From assembly GCF_900240275.1 (NCBI RefSeq), contig NZ_LT964761.1, positions 97,243-152,002 of the forward strand: 54,760 bases of DNA. The letters run 5' to 3'. A program made the translations under genes and the position numbers. Positions 7,022 to 15,409 of the stretch are shown here, piece after piece. The notes below the pieces were generated by a model. That model was given only the letters and a program-made list of their open reading frames with translations. It had not been told where the DNA came from and made no database searches. Within the stretch, counting starts at the first letter, position 1; each line of letters opens with the position of its first letter. The DNA is from [Lactobacillus] timonensis. Its GTDB lineage: Bacteria; Bacillota; Bacilli; Lactobacillales; Lactobacillaceae.

Positions 7022-7711
7022 TTACGAACGCATTACGTAACCGGTCCCCCGAACGGTCTGGATGTAACTCTTTTCACCTTCGCGGTCAATCTTGTTTCTG
7101 AGATAACGGATGTAAACATCAACCACGTTGGTTTCAACGTCAGAGTCGTAACCCCAAACCTTGCTTAATAGTTCTTTTCGCGGCATCACAACGTTGATGT
7201 GTTCCATCAAAATTAAGAGCAGTTCGTATTCACGCTTCGTCAGGTTAATCACTTCGTCCCCCCGCCGAACGACGCGGTTTTCTTTTTCAATGGTCAGGTC
7301 CTTGTATGTCACCATCTGCTGATGAGCTTCGTTGCTCTTGTCCTCGATCTTAATCCGCCGCAGCAGTGCCCGAACCCGCGCTAATAACTCCTCGATTGCA
7401 AACGGCTTGACAATGTAGTCGTCTGCCCCGTGATCCAAGCCGGAAACCCGGTCGATCACCGAATCGCGGGCCGTCATGATAATGATAGGCGTGTCCTTGA
7501 TTTCACGAACCCGACGGGCCACTTCAATCCCGTTCAATTCCGGCAACATCAAGTCAAGCAGGATTAAGTCGTAATCATCCTTGAGGGCCGCGTCCAAGCC
7601 AGCCCGGCCGTCCAATTCCACCTGCGTGTCGTAGCCCTCGTGTTTCAGTTCCAGGTCAACGAAGCGCGCTAAATTTTCCTCATCTTCAATAATTAAAATC
7701 CGACTACTCAT
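7022..7711 (-). CDS. arlR: OmpR-family response regulator, ArlR/CsrR type
   Basis: A 229-residue regulator with a receiver domain and a winged-helix DNA-binding domain. The phosphorylation site is Asp53 in LLDLMLPE, with the acidic pocket at IIEDEE near the N-terminus and the conserved Lys in YIVKPF. The C-terminal half (about 130-229) is a Trans_Reg_C domain ending VRGTGYVMR. It is paired with the kinase gene immediately downstream. The ATG at 7711 has AGGAG upstream. Direct repeats at the promoter start site suggest autoregulation. The specific regulon cannot be told from this window. Confidence 0.9.
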   Translation of the reverse strand: MSSRILIIEDEENLARFVDLELKHEGYDTQVELDGRAGLDAALKDDYDLILLDLMLPELNGIEVARRVREIKDTPIIIMTARDSVIDRVSGLDHGADDYIVKPFAIEELLARVRALLRRIKIEDKSNEAHQQMVTYKDLTIEKENRVVRRGDEVINLTKREYELLLILMEHINVVMPRKELLSKVWGYDSDVETNVVDVYIRYLRNKIDREGEKSYIQTVRGTGYVMRS

Positions 7712-7795
7712 AAAGTTAACTCCTCAAAATTTGATTACCGTCGTAACGGTCTTATCTCACCAGTTAATTTAATCCTCACCTAACCGAATGAGACA

Positions 7796-7823
7796 ATCGT
7801 TAATAATCGTTAATGTGATTATA
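7796..7823 (-). promoter_or_regulatory. arlR -10 box with phased direct repeats
   Basis: TATAAT (complement of 7818-7823) lies upstream of arlR. Two copies of TTAACGAT (complements of 7796-7803 and 7806-7813), exactly 10 bp apart, lie just downstream over the likely start site. Direct repeats spaced one helical turn are the usual shape of OmpR-family binding sites. Confidence 0.5.
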
Positions 7824-7860
7824 ACTCATCCTAATCCGCCTTGTACCGCTTTTTCACTAA

Positions 7861-7895
7861 AAAGACTGCCATTCATTGTTCGGATGACAGTCTTT
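7861..7895 (-). terminator. Intrinsic terminator after the CHAP gene
   Basis: Arms 7861-7872 and 7884-7895 (AAAGACTGYCAT) form a 12-bp stem with one mismatch, followed by a U run on the minus strand. It lies 9 bp after the second TAA (7904-7906), not after the first one at 8066. This supports the longer original gene. Confidence 0.8.
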
Positions 7896-7903
7896 CATCG
7901 ATT

Positions 7904-8776
7904 TTACCAGTTTAATTGCCACCGTGATGAATTTGGTGCATCAACATTTGGCGTAAAGAACTGAGCGTGAACAACGTCCTTGTACAGGTGCTTGGAAATC
8001 AACATGTAATTCCACTGGTTAGCTGCTGGTCCATGGCCGTTGTTTCCACCAGAGTACAACCCATTTTACTCGGCACAAATAATGTCACCGTTGGCCAGGA
8101 CGTGGATCACGACAAAGGTATGGCCATAGGGGTTCGTTCCCAACGGTTCCGGATGGTCGTGACCAGTTCCGGCAATGGCGCCAGCATGCGGTGTACTATC
8201 CGTGTGACCACCAACTGCCTGAGCCCAATCGGCCGCCGCATCGCCACCTGCAGGAACCGTCCCCCGTGGCAGACGCTGACCGCTGCCTTTTTGCTGCCAA
8301 AGAGCATAGAAATAACTCGACGCAAAACCAACACACTGGTCTGCAGCGACCCCACTACCATTGAACCAGCCCCGATCAGTTTCGTAACCAAGGCCAGCAC
8401 TCCGCGGGGTCTGCAGGTATGGTTTAATGTCAGCTGGTTCCTGCCCGAGATACCAACGAATAACCCCACCATTGGCATCGGCATTTTCTTTCACCGTTCC
8501 AGTCCCGTCTGGACGAACGGCATGCACTTCACTGGGTGTAAAGGCAGTGCTCGATGGTGAAGCGGGCAACTTCGCAGTTGCCGCCGTTTCTTGGTTTGTC
8601 CGGTCAGCACTCAAGCTGCTGGCCGTCGCGTTCAATGTCGACTTGTTGACCAGCGCCAGTGGAACTGCTGTCCGGTGTCGAATACCGGCAACAACCGTCG
8701 AAGCAGTCATCGGCATGGCCAGCATGATCGTTCCCAAAATCGTCATGAAATTGCTTGACAAACGTGCGAGTTTCAA
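7904..8776 (-). pseudogene. Secreted CHAP-domain peptidoglycan hydrolase, interrupted by in-frame TAA
   Basis: The frame from a TTG start (8776, GGGGG ribosome site upstream) encodes a signal peptide (hydrophobic 10-31), a variable linker and a CHAP domain. The CHAP domain has its Cys in AADQCVGFASSYFY and its His in GHTFVVIHV. After GDIICAE a TAA at 8066-8068 stops the frame at codon 237. In the same frame 53 further codons follow (beginning NGLYSGGNNGHG, with NQWNYMLISKHLY, the usual last CHAP strand) before TAA at 7904-7906 and a terminator. CHAP proteins usually have Gln-Asn-like residues here, so CAA to TAA is the likely change. The product would be a truncated, probably unfolded amidase/endopeptidase unless the stop is read through or is a sequencing error. 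Confidence 0.82.
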
Positions 8777-8900
8777 CCTAATTCCCCCAAAAGACTAAAT
8801 TTACCTTAGTAAAGATAGCAAATTTGGCGGTTGTTATCCGTTTTTCAAACTGATTGTTAGCAGATTAAAATCTGTTTGTAAAATTTTGTTACATAAATGA

Positions 8901-8938
8901 AAAAAGCTTCCAAGGACCGGTCCCTTAGGAAGCTTTTT
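8901..8938 (-). terminator. Intrinsic terminator after rpmF
   Basis: AAAAAGCTTCCTAAGG pairs with its near-complement across a short loop, with T runs on both sides. It lies 10 bp past the rpmF stop. Confidence 0.85.
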
Positions 8939-8948
8939 CGTTGTGAAA

Positions 8949-9128
8949 TTAGTTGTTAGGTGTAACAACCTGCTTGCCATCATAGTAACCACAGTTAGGG
9001 CAAACCATGTGTGACTTGCGCAATTCACCGCAGTTTGGGCATGGTGCCAGGCCAGGGACAGTCAACTTAATGTGACCCCGACGAGTACGCTTACGCATCT
9101 TGGATTTTTTCCGTGCTGGAACAGCCAT
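8949..9128 (-). CDS. rpmF: 50S ribosomal protein L32
   Basis: A 59-residue protein of the large ribosomal subunit. It begins [19 protein letters not shown] and has the four-cysteine zinc ribbon form ([20 protein letters not shown]). The start at 9128 is preceded by AGGAGGTG; an upstream in-frame MSL extension was rejected. It follows the YceD/DUF177 gene, a pairing conserved across many bacteria. Having a zinc-ribbon form, it may have a zinc-free paralogue elsewhere, which cannot be judged here. Confidence 0.97.
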   Translation of the reverse strand: MAVPARKKSKMRKRTRRGHIKLTVPGLAPCPNCGELRKSHMVCPNCGYYDGKQVVTPNN

Positions 9129-9184
9129 GAGTGACACCTCCTTAAAATAGAATTATCCACAAAGGTTTTTAACCGTCGGCTAAC

Positions 9185-9736
9185 CTACTTTTTTTCATCC
9201 TGATCAGGAAATAATTGTTTCAACTTAGCCAAACGTGGATCAACTTGTTGATCGTTGCCCTGCTGAACTTGATCTTCGCTGACTACCTGCCATCCTCGAC
9301 CAGCTGGCATTGCCTTACCGGCCGCCTCTTCCTTGGTGAGGATTCTTAGCGGTAGCTGCTCAATGATGTTTTCAGCGACGGCAGAATCGAGATTAATCGT
9401 CCCGTGATCCGGGTCGATGACAAACACCACTTCATCCTTTTCGTATCGGTTCAGGTGGGACTTATCACCCACGTACGACTCCGTAAAATCGAAGTCAAGA
9501 GATAACGGTACGGGAGCCAATGACCGGCTAGATGGAACCGTCAGTTTAACTTTGACGTTAACGCCAAGGGTCGCATCCCCGCCATCATAACTCAGATAAC
9601 CATCGACGATCGCCGGCTCAACCGCCAGCACCATGTCTGGAAAACGCTTCGTCATTGGCTCATTCAGCTCAAGAGTTTGCGTAATGTGAAGTGGGGTATC
9701 GTGATATTTGCGTGCTTCAGATAGTGACCATTTCAT
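9185..9736 (-). CDS. yceD: YceD-family (DUF177) protein
   Basis: A 183-residue soluble protein of the YceD/DUF177 family, recognised by the N-terminal pattern and the acidic core DFDFTES with a later IDLDSAV-like stretch (INLDSAVAENIIEQLPL). In many bacteria it is encoded directly before rpmF and is linked to 23S rRNA accumulation. The exact biochemical role is not settled. The start is ATG 9736 with AGGAGGTTT upstream. The C-terminus is acidic and lysine-rich. It lies 56 bp upstream of rpmF and is probably co-transcribed with it. Confidence 0.88.
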   Translation of the reverse strand: MKWSLSEARKYHDTPLHITQTLELNEPMTKRFPDMVLAVEPAIVDGYLSYDGGDATLGVNVKVKLTVPSSRSLAPVPLSLDFDFTESYVGDKSHLNRYEKDEVVFVIDPDHGTINLDSAVAENIIEQLPLRILTKEEAAGKAMPAGRGWQVVSEDQVQQGNDQQVDPRLAKLKQLFPDQDEKK

Positions 9737-9812
9737 GCGCTAAACCTCCTAATGCAACATGATGAATTATACTAGCCGCCCCGTTTATTGTCAATGTTAT
9801 TTCCTTGACAGC

Positions 9813-10943
9813 CTACAGTCGCAGTGGTGGCTGTTTTAAATCCTGCTCCTGCTTGGTAAAGACCTGATATAGTTTGCCGGCCCGGTAATCAAGGTTCATC
9901 ATCCCCCGCTTGAGGTCTTGGTCCACCTTGACAATCAACGGGTACGGTAAACCTTTTTTAACCTGGTGTAAATAACGTTGTCCGGTAGCAGTAAAGCCAA
10001 GGACGTGATAATACGGTCTGGTCATTGCTTTTTCAACTTCAGTAGTGGTCGCTTGCAGGAGGAGATAAAATTCGGCACGTAATAATCGGGCGTAGGTATA
10101 ACGTTTCGACTTAACAGCGCGCTGGAATCCTGTAAAAGTTAAGTTTCTCTCTGCAGCATCCTTCATCAGGTATTCCAGACCTTCCGCCACTTCGTAAGCT
10201 TCCGCCAACCGAGCAACGGGTGCCTGGATGAGCTGGTTGCGCAATAGCGGGTACAACTGGTCCCACGTTGGCACTGACACTACCTCACCCAGGTCGGCAG
10301 CCGTTTGTGCTGGTACCGTCTGGACCGGAACCTGTCCATTAGCCACTGCTTGGCGGATAGCTGTCGCGCTAGCCAAGTTTCCGCTCAAGTTATGATCATG
10401 ATACGCACTGCCAATGCGCTCAATGGCATGCAGTGCAAGGGGCAATTTCTCCTCTGCCTTGGCCTTATAGTAAGCAAAGGCCAGAATATCATTGGGATCC
10501 ATCAACTGATGACCAGTTTGCTTGGCGAGCTCCTGGTTGAACTGGGTCGCAAAGGTGGCGTTATAGCGCTGGAAGCTGGCCGACTGGAATGATTTTTCAG
10601 CTGCGACCATCTGTTGAAAGTCCCAATCAGGGTGTTCAGCGCCAAAGACAACGTCAGCAACCCCTAGTCCGGCCAACAACCGTAATGCGCCAGCCGCAAA
10701 AAGGTGGGCCGGCTGAACGGCATCAAAGACCGGTAGCTCCACTACCAGGTCAACCCCGCTTTGCAGGGCCTCCCGAGCCCGCTGCCACTTATCAACGATG
10801 GTCGGCACTCCGCGCTGCGTAAAGTTACCGCTCATCACCGCCACCACCACGTCTGCCCCCGTCAACCGCTGTGCCTGCTGGCGGTGGTAGAGGTGGCCGT
10901 TGTGAAAGGGATTATACTCAGCCACTAAACCAACTGCTTTCAT
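9813..10943 (-). CDS. tmcAL: tRNA(Met) cytidine acetate ligase TmcAL (YlbM family)
   Basis: A 376-residue nucleotidyltransferase-fold enzyme. The N-terminus MKAVGLVAEYNPFHNGHLYH carries the HxGH-type motif (FHNGHLYH) and VMSGNFTQRG, both diagnostic of YlbM. Members ligate acetate to the wobble cytidine of elongator tRNA-Met using ATP. The start at 10943 has AGGGGGTGA at the right distance, so the eight-residue upstream extension was rejected. The gene overlaps the methyltransferase stop (10955) closely and probably shares its transcript. Function is by family; the activity in this organism is inferred. Confidence 0.92.
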   Translation of the reverse strand: MKAVGLVAEYNPFHNGHLYHRQQAQRLTGADVVVAVMSGNFTQRGVPTIVDKWQRAREALQSGVDLVVELPVFDAVQPAHLFAAGALRLLAGLGVADVVFGAEHPDWDFQQMVAAEKSFQSASFQRYNATFATQFNQELAKQTGHQLMDPNDILAFAYYKAKAEEKLPLALHAIERIGSAYHDHNLSGNLASATAIRQAVANGQVPVQTVPAQTAADLGEVVSVPTWDQLYPLLRNQLIQAPVARLAEAYEVAEGLEYLMKDAAERNLTFTGFQRAVKSKRYTYARLLRAEFYLLLQATTTEVEKAMTRPYYHVLGFTATGQRYLHQVKKGLPYPLIVKVDQDLKRGMMNLDYRAGKLYQVFTKQEQDLKQPPLRL

Positions 10944-10954
10944 CTCGTCACCCC

Positions 10955-11698
10955 CTAACGATGACACTCGAAAAACCAGCGGGACGTGGTTTTTGTTAGC
11001 TGCTGTTGACCAAAGCCTGCCGTAACGGATACTTTGTTAAAACCTGCAGCCGCCAACTGCTCTTGCCACCATGATAGTGGATATGCCCGTTCAAAATGCA
11101 TTTCCGATTGCCGCTGATAGCTACCATCATCGGTCCGATTAAAAATTACTAGGTCATGGATAACACCGTGAGCCACGTCATCATCAGCATACGACCGCCA
11201 CATCAGTGCTGCCTGCTCATCGTCTGTTTCGTCATTATACATATAGCCAGGATAAATAACGTCTGTCTGGTATGGTGTGATCACGTCAAACAGGAAGATC
11301 CCTGTATCGGTCAGATGAGCCGCCACCTCGTTGAGTGTTTGGCTGACCAGCGCAGGTGTTGGCAGATAGTTCAGTGAATCTGCGTAACAGGTCACGACAT
11401 CATAGATCGGCAAGCCCGCCAGCTGCGTCATATCCCCTTGGACGAACGTCAAGTTAACATTGGCTGCCGCGGCGTGTTCTGAAGCCAGTGCAAGCATTTC
11501 CTCAGATTGGTCAAGGTCGGTCATTTGCCAGCCGCGCTGAGCCATCAAACTAGCAAAACGACCAGCTCCCCCCGCAAGGTCGAGGACGGCTGGTCTTTGC
11601 AAATGAACACGCTGCTGACTAAAATCAGCCCAGTGCTCATACATTACCGGATCAAATAGCTGATCGTAGATCCTGGCAAAACTTTGGTAAACACCCAT
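10955..11698 (-). CDS. Class I SAM-dependent methyltransferase, YqeM-like
   Basis: A 247-residue methyltransferase with the SAM-binding motif I (VLDLAGGAGRFASLMAQRG) and motif II region LDQSEEML. The substrate is unknown. Position after rsfS and before tmcAL corresponds to yqeM in the Bacillus yqeG-yqeM operon. The start overlaps the rsfS stop by one base (TAATG), implying translational coupling. No membrane segment or signal is seen. Confidence 0.85.
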   Translation of the reverse strand: MGVYQSFARIYDQLFDPVMYEHWADFSQQRVHLQRPAVLDLAGGAGRFASLMAQRGWQMTDLDQSEEMLALASEHAAAANVNLTFVQGDMTQLAGLPIYDVVTCYADSLNYLPTPALVSQTLNEVAAHLTDTGIFLFDVITPYQTDVIYPGYMYNDETDDEQAALMWRSYADDDVAHGVIHDLVIFNRTDDGSYQRQSEMHFERAYPLSWWQEQLAAAGFNKVSVTAGFGQQQLTKTTSRWFFECHR

Positions 11699-12054
11699 TA
11701 TTCGTTAACCCATGCGCTAAGGTCGACCAGTGGCGCATCAGACCACAGCTTTTCCAGGTTATAAAATTGCCGCGTCTCTTCGCGGAAAATGTGAACGACC
11801 ACATCGCCGAGGTCAACTAAGACCCATTGAGCTGCGTTTTTTCCTTCAACACTGCCGATTTCAATCTTTTGTTCATGCGCCATTTCCACAATCGCATTGG
11901 TAATAGCCTGCACCTGGCGGTTAGAACCACCGGTCATGACAACAAAGTAATCGGCCATCGGACTAATTTGGTCCACTTTCATGGCCACAATATCTTCAGC
12001 CCGCCGTCCGTCAGCGGCCTTCACAACAAGTTCGAGTGTTTTTTTACTATCCAT
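11698..12054 (-). CDS. rsfS: Ribosomal silencing factor
   Basis: A 118-residue RsfS/YbeB-family protein that binds L14 on the 50S subunit and blocks subunit joining under starvation. Visible features are the core IVAMKVDQISPMADYFVVMTG and the C-terminal QWVLVDLGDVVVHIF with the conserved DxGxxxxHxF pattern. It overlaps both neighbours by one base, with yqeK ending where rsfS starts. The operon context with nadD and yqeK is conserved across Firmicutes. Confidence 0.95.
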   Translation of the reverse strand: MDSKKTLELVVKAADGRRAEDIVAMKVDQISPMADYFVVMTGGSNRQVQAITNAIVEMAHEQKIEIGSVEGKNAAQWVLVDLGDVVVHIFREETRQFYNLEKLWSDAPLVDLSAWVNE

Positions 12055-12662
12055 TAAAGTTCTCCTTTATTTTGTGGTACCCAGGCATTGTAGGTGAGAA
12101 TAGTAGCCGGGTAAACAGGTAAGTCCCGTTCCACCAGGTAGGCCAACGTCTGTTCAGTCTGGTAGGCGACACCCAGTTTTAAACTTTTAGCCGTCAATTG
12201 ACGGGCCTTCACGACCTCATCAAAACTGCGTCCCGGCTCAATATAATCAGCCATGTAAATAATTTGTTCCAGGCGGCTCATCACTGGCGCACCAGTTGTG
12301 TGGTGGCGGATTGCGTTCAGGATATCTTCATCCCACACACCTAGCTCGTGCTTGACCATTTCAGCACCAACAATTCCGTGCCAAATCGCATTATTCCAGT
12401 TTAACAAGTCGGGATCCAAACCATCTTGTTTAATCTCTTTAATAAAGTCTTCATCAGGCCGTTGCTTGGCATAGTCGTGGCAAAGACCTGCAACACTGGC
12501 CTTCTCTGGGTCAACCCCGTATTGCTTGGCTAGCTTTATTGCCGTCTCCTCGACCCGCAGGACGTGGTGGAAACGATCCGTAGTAAGTGCCTGGTCTAGC
12601 TTGTTAACGAGCTGCTGGCGACTTAATGGCAACAAGTGCTGCTGGTATTCAATCTTAGTCAT
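12054..12662 (-). CDS. yqeK: HD-domain hydrolase YqeK (diadenosine tetraphosphatase type)
   Basis: A 202-residue HD-superfamily protein. The metal ligands are visible in RFHHVLRVEETA, LCHDYAK, WHGIVGAE and HHTTG. Family members hydrolyse bis(5'-nucleosyl) tetraphosphates symmetrically. The start at 12662 lies inside the last codons of nadD (8-bp overlap). The longer reading beginning MKIILRSISC was rejected because it extends far into nadD. It sits between nadD and rsfS as in Bacillus. Confidence 0.92.
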   Translation of the reverse strand: MTKIEYQQHLLPLSRQQLVNKLDQALTTDRFHHVLRVEETAIKLAKQYGVDPEKASVAGLCHDYAKQRPDEDFIKEIKQDGLDPDLLNWNNAIWHGIVGAEMVKHELGVWDEDILNAIRHHTTGAPVMSRLEQIIYMADYIEPGRSFDEVVKARQLTAKSLKLGVAYQTEQTLAYLVERDLPVYPATILTYNAWVPQNKGEL

Positions 12663-13290
12663 GGTACAACTGATGCTCCTCAATATAATCTTCAACTGCT
12701 GACGGAACCATGTATTTAATAGACTGACCCGTCTTTACCCGTTGACGGATATCCGTTGAACTAAAATCAATTTGCGGCACGTCCACCCAGGTGACGGGAT
12801 AAGAAGTTTCATTTTTTGCCCCTGGACGCCGAACACCAACAAAGTGAACGAGCTTAACCAGGTCATCAATCCGGTACCAGGTAGGTAAATAATCAACCAT
12901 GTCGCCGCCAATAATAAAGTAGTAATCAACGTCGGGATGGCGTTCCTTCATCCGTTTGACGGTATCGTAACTATAACTAGTCCCCCCACGTTTGACCTCA
13001 TCCAGCTCAAGACCAAAAAAGCTATTATTAGCGATAGCTAGCCGCAGCATTGCTACTCGGTCTTTGACATCAATGGCTTCCTTATGGTCAACGTGTGGCG
13101 GTTGAGCATCTGGCAAAAACAAAACCTGGTCTAAACAGAGGGCCTTGCCAGCCTGGTCGGCCACTAATAAATGCGCATTGTGTACGGGGTTAAACGTCCC
13201 TCCGTACAAGCCAACACGCCGCCGCTTGCTGAAAATCAACGGTTGTGGCGCTGGTTGCACGACAACCCCTGCCTGTTTTTGCTCCTGCAT
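12655..13290 (-). CDS. nadD: Nicotinate-nucleotide adenylyltransferase
   Basis: A 211-residue enzyme forming deamido-NAD from nicotinate mononucleotide and ATP. It shows GLYGGTFNPVHNAHLL (the GTFNPxHxGH phosphate-binding signature) and FSSTDIRQRV (the ISSTxIR motif). The ATG at 13290 is preceded by GGTGGTGAG; an in-frame TTG 15 bp upstream overlaps that site. Before the GLYGG core is an N-terminal extension of about 25 residues, longer than usual, so an internal start is possible, though no better ribosome site was seen. Confidence 0.94.
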   Translation of the reverse strand: MQEQKQAGVVVQPAPQPLIFSKRRRVGLYGGTFNPVHNAHLLVADQAGKALCLDQVLFLPDAQPPHVDHKEAIDVKDRVAMLRLAIANNSFFGLELDEVKRGGTSYSYDTVKRMKERHPDVDYYFIIGGDMVDYLPTWYRIDDLVKLVHFVGVRRPGAKNETSYPVTWVDVPQIDFSSTDIRQRVKTGQSIKYMVPSAVEDYIEEHQLYHD

Positions 13291-13309
13291 CACTCTCACC
13301 ACCAATTAA

Positions 13310-13621
13310 TTAAATTTTGTCAACCTTGGTTGATAAATCACGTTGTTTCTCGTTGGCCGACTCCTTAAATAACAACAGCACCCGACCAATTTTTTGAACA
13401 ACTTGAATGTCGGTGTTACTTTCAATAAACTGAGCTGTTTCTTCGACAGTCGTGTCGGTATTTTGCTGGAGGCTCACTTTAATTAGCTCTCGCCGGTCCA
13501 GTGCACCATCTAATTGATCGAGCCACGCCTGTGTTAGACCGTTTTTGCCGACACTAAAGATCGGCGACAAGTGGTTGGCCTGTGCCCGTAAGTATCGTTT
13601 CTGTTTTCCACGTAACTGCAT
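13310..13621 (-). CDS. yhbY: YhbY-family (CRM domain) RNA-binding protein
   Basis: A 103-residue protein with the YhbY/CRM fold. It begins MQLRGKQKRYLRAQANHLSP and has the VGKNGLTQAWLDQLD segment typical of the family, which binds 50S precursors and aids large-subunit assembly. It lies 12 bp after yqeH in the same direction, matching yqeI in Bacillus. The C-terminal 20 residues are charged and likely flexible. Confidence 0.93.
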   Translation of the reverse strand: MQLRGKQKRYLRAQANHLSPIFSVGKNGLTQAWLDQLDGALDRRELIKVSLQQNTDTTVEETAQFIESNTDIQVVQKIGRVLLLFKESANEKQRDLSTKVDKI

Positions 13622-13633
13622 TGTTTTCTCCTT

Positions 13634-14758
13634 TTAAATCATTGCCCGACGCAAAACCACGCCGACACCCTTCGGCGCCCAGCCAACGACCGAACATCCT
13701 GCCGGTACCGTGACCCAGCCCAGACCTTCAATCACTAGGTCGCTGCGCTGCGAGACAGCGAAGCTATGCTCAACCAGTGGCGGGATCTCCTTCAGTTCCT
13801 CCTTCGTTGGCGGCGTCAATAATTCACCGGCATGCTGCTCGTAAAAATGGTCTGCGTTGGCCAGCTTGGTGCGGTGAATCATCAGATTATTATCGAAGTA
13901 GGCGTTAAACCCCGCCTTCGGTCCACTCACATAGTCAAACCGTGCTACCGCCCCGAAGAACAACGTTTGCCACTCAGTCAGCTGGTAAGTGCGCGGTTTA
14001 ATTTCTCGTTGCGGAGAAATAATCTTGAGATCATTCGCCGGTAAGATGTGGGCCATTTGCTCTTCATGAATAATCCCCGGCGTGTCGACCAGCTGGTGTC
14101 CATCGTCCAGCGGAATTTCAATCTTATCAAGCGTCGTTCCCGGGAAACGCGAAGTGGTAATGAGATCGCTAACGCCCGTTCTTTGCTTAATAATCGAGTT
14201 AATTAAGGTTGACTTACCAACATTAGTAACACCCACAACATAGACGTCGCGTCCCTGCCGGTAATGCTCAATTTTATCCAGGAGTGAATCAATCTGACGG
14301 TTTTTCTTTGCTGATACCAGGACTGTTCCTACCGGACGAATCCCCGCCTGATTAACCTGCTGGCGCAACCAATCGCGTAACTTGCTCCGCCTTAACGACC
14401 GCGGCAAGAGGTCTTCCTTATTCCCCACAAGCAGGACGGGATTATCCCCGACGAACCGGTGCAAACCCGGGATTAAACTACCAGTGACGTCAAAAATATC
14501 GACAACATAAACAACTAATGCATTAACTTTACCTAATTGGTTGAGTAACCGTAAAAAATCATCATCGTTCAGTGAAACCGGGGCAATCTCGTTATAGTGC
14601 CGGAGACGAAAACAGCGCTGACAATACAGTTCATCGTTCGCTAGTCCACGCTCCAGCGCACTCTTCGGCGTATAACCAACCTCGTTGGGATCACTCGTCT
14701 GAATGACTGCACCACAGCCAATGCAACGAAGTTCTTCTTTATCTTGTGATTGATCCAT
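13634..14758 (-). CDS. yqeH: Ribosome biogenesis GTPase YqeH
   Basis: A 374-residue circularly permuted GTPase required for 30S assembly in Bacillus. It has an N-terminal zinc site (CIGCG and CQRCF) followed by motifs in permuted order: G4 GNKEDLLP, G5 VSAKK, G1 VTNVGKSTLINS, then G3 DTPGI. The C-terminal half is the RNA-binding region. Start and stop codons overlap yqeG and are close to yhbY. The length equals that of the family. Confidence 0.95.
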   Translation of the reverse strand: MDQSQDKEELRCIGCGAVIQTSDPNEVGYTPKSALERGLANDELYCQRCFRLRHYNEIAPVSLNDDDFLRLLNQLGKVNALVVYVVDIFDVTGSLIPGLHRFVGDNPVLLVGNKEDLLPRSLRRSKLRDWLRQQVNQAGIRPVGTVLVSAKKNRQIDSLLDKIEHYRQGRDVYVVGVTNVGKSTLINSIIKQRTGVSDLITTSRFPGTTLDKIEIPLDDGHQLVDTPGIIHEEQMAHILPANDLKIISPQREIKPRTYQLTEWQTLFFGAVARFDYVSGPKAGFNAYFDNNLMIHRTKLANADHFYEQHAGELLTPPTKEELKEIPPLVEHSFAVSQRSDLVIEGLGWVTVPAGCSVVGWAPKGVGVVLRRAMI

Positions 14759-15288
14759 TAATTAATTTTCTCCTGCCATTGAATTTCTTCCGGAAAACGG
14801 CGCTTTAATTGTTTCATAACTGGTTTTTCGGCCAGACGGTTAATCTTCGTTACCCACTTATCAGTACTAATCAGTGGCTTGACCAACGCACTACGGACAC
14901 CAGCACTGTTAGCAGCGGCAATATCGGTCATTAACTGATCGCCAACCATCAGCACTTCACTCTTCTTGAGGCCCAGTTTTTGCCGTGCCCGGGTAATACC
15001 AAAACCGAGCGGCTTTAATGATCGCGCCATGAAAGGCAAATCCAACGCTTCGACCGCCTTGCCAACCCGCTTAGCAGTATTATTGGAAATGATAATTAGC
15101 GGAATGCCAGCTGCCTTCAGCCGTTGCATCCAGTCGCGCATTTCAGGAGTCCCGTTGGGGTTGTTCCAAGCAGTCAGCGTATTGTCTAGATCGCTAAAAA
15201 CCGCACGAATACCATGCCGTTTTAGTGCTTGAGGGTCGATTTGGTAAGCCGTTTCGATCATCCACGTCGGTTTAAAAAGCTCAATCAT
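14758..15288 (-). CDS. yqeG: YqeG-family HAD phosphatase
   Basis: A 176-residue HAD-IIIA phosphatase. It shows motif I FSDLDNTLTAW with catalytic aspartates, motif II IISNNT and the downstream VGDQLMTDIAAA. It is the first gene of the yqeG-yqeH-yhbY-nadD-yqeK-rsfS run and overlaps yqeH by one base. The substrate is not known; phosphatidylglycerophosphatase-like activity has been reported for some relatives. The start has a GGATTACGA-type weak ribosome site. Confidence 0.9.
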   Translation of the reverse strand: MIELFKPTWMIETAYQIDPQALKRHGIRAVFSDLDNTLTAWNNPNGTPEMRDWMQRLKAAGIPLIIISNNTAKRVGKAVEALDLPFMARSLKPLGFGITRARQKLGLKKSEVLMVGDQLMTDIAAANSAGVRSALVKPLISTDKWVTKINRLAEKPVMKQLKRRFPEEIQWQEKIN

Positions 15289-15363
15289 GTTCGTAATCCT
15301 TTCTCAATGGTTCCAAAAATAATTATAACGGCGTCTTTTCGCTGGTTCAAATTTTTGAAACAA

Positions 15364-15396
15364 AAAGCGGGGAACCGGTAACCAGTCCCCCGCCAA
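15364..15396 (-). terminator. Intrinsic terminator after rplT
   Basis: The minus strand reads GGCGGGGGACTGGTTACC, then its imperfect complement ending CCCCGCTTTTT. It is a GC-rich stem 14 bp beyond the rplT stop. Confidence 0.85.
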
Positions 15397-15409
15397 TAAA
15401 ACTTCTTAA

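Noticed and set aside
7967-8560. 197-residue plus-strand frame over the CHAP gene
   Set aside because: It is a shadow of the minus-strand hydrolase. It lacks a ribosome site, and the opposite frame shows a signal peptide and CHAP motifs.
10305-10822. Plus-strand frames of 95 and 77 residues over tmcAL
   Set aside because: They are antisense shadows of a clearly conserved enzyme, with no ribosome sites or recognisable products.
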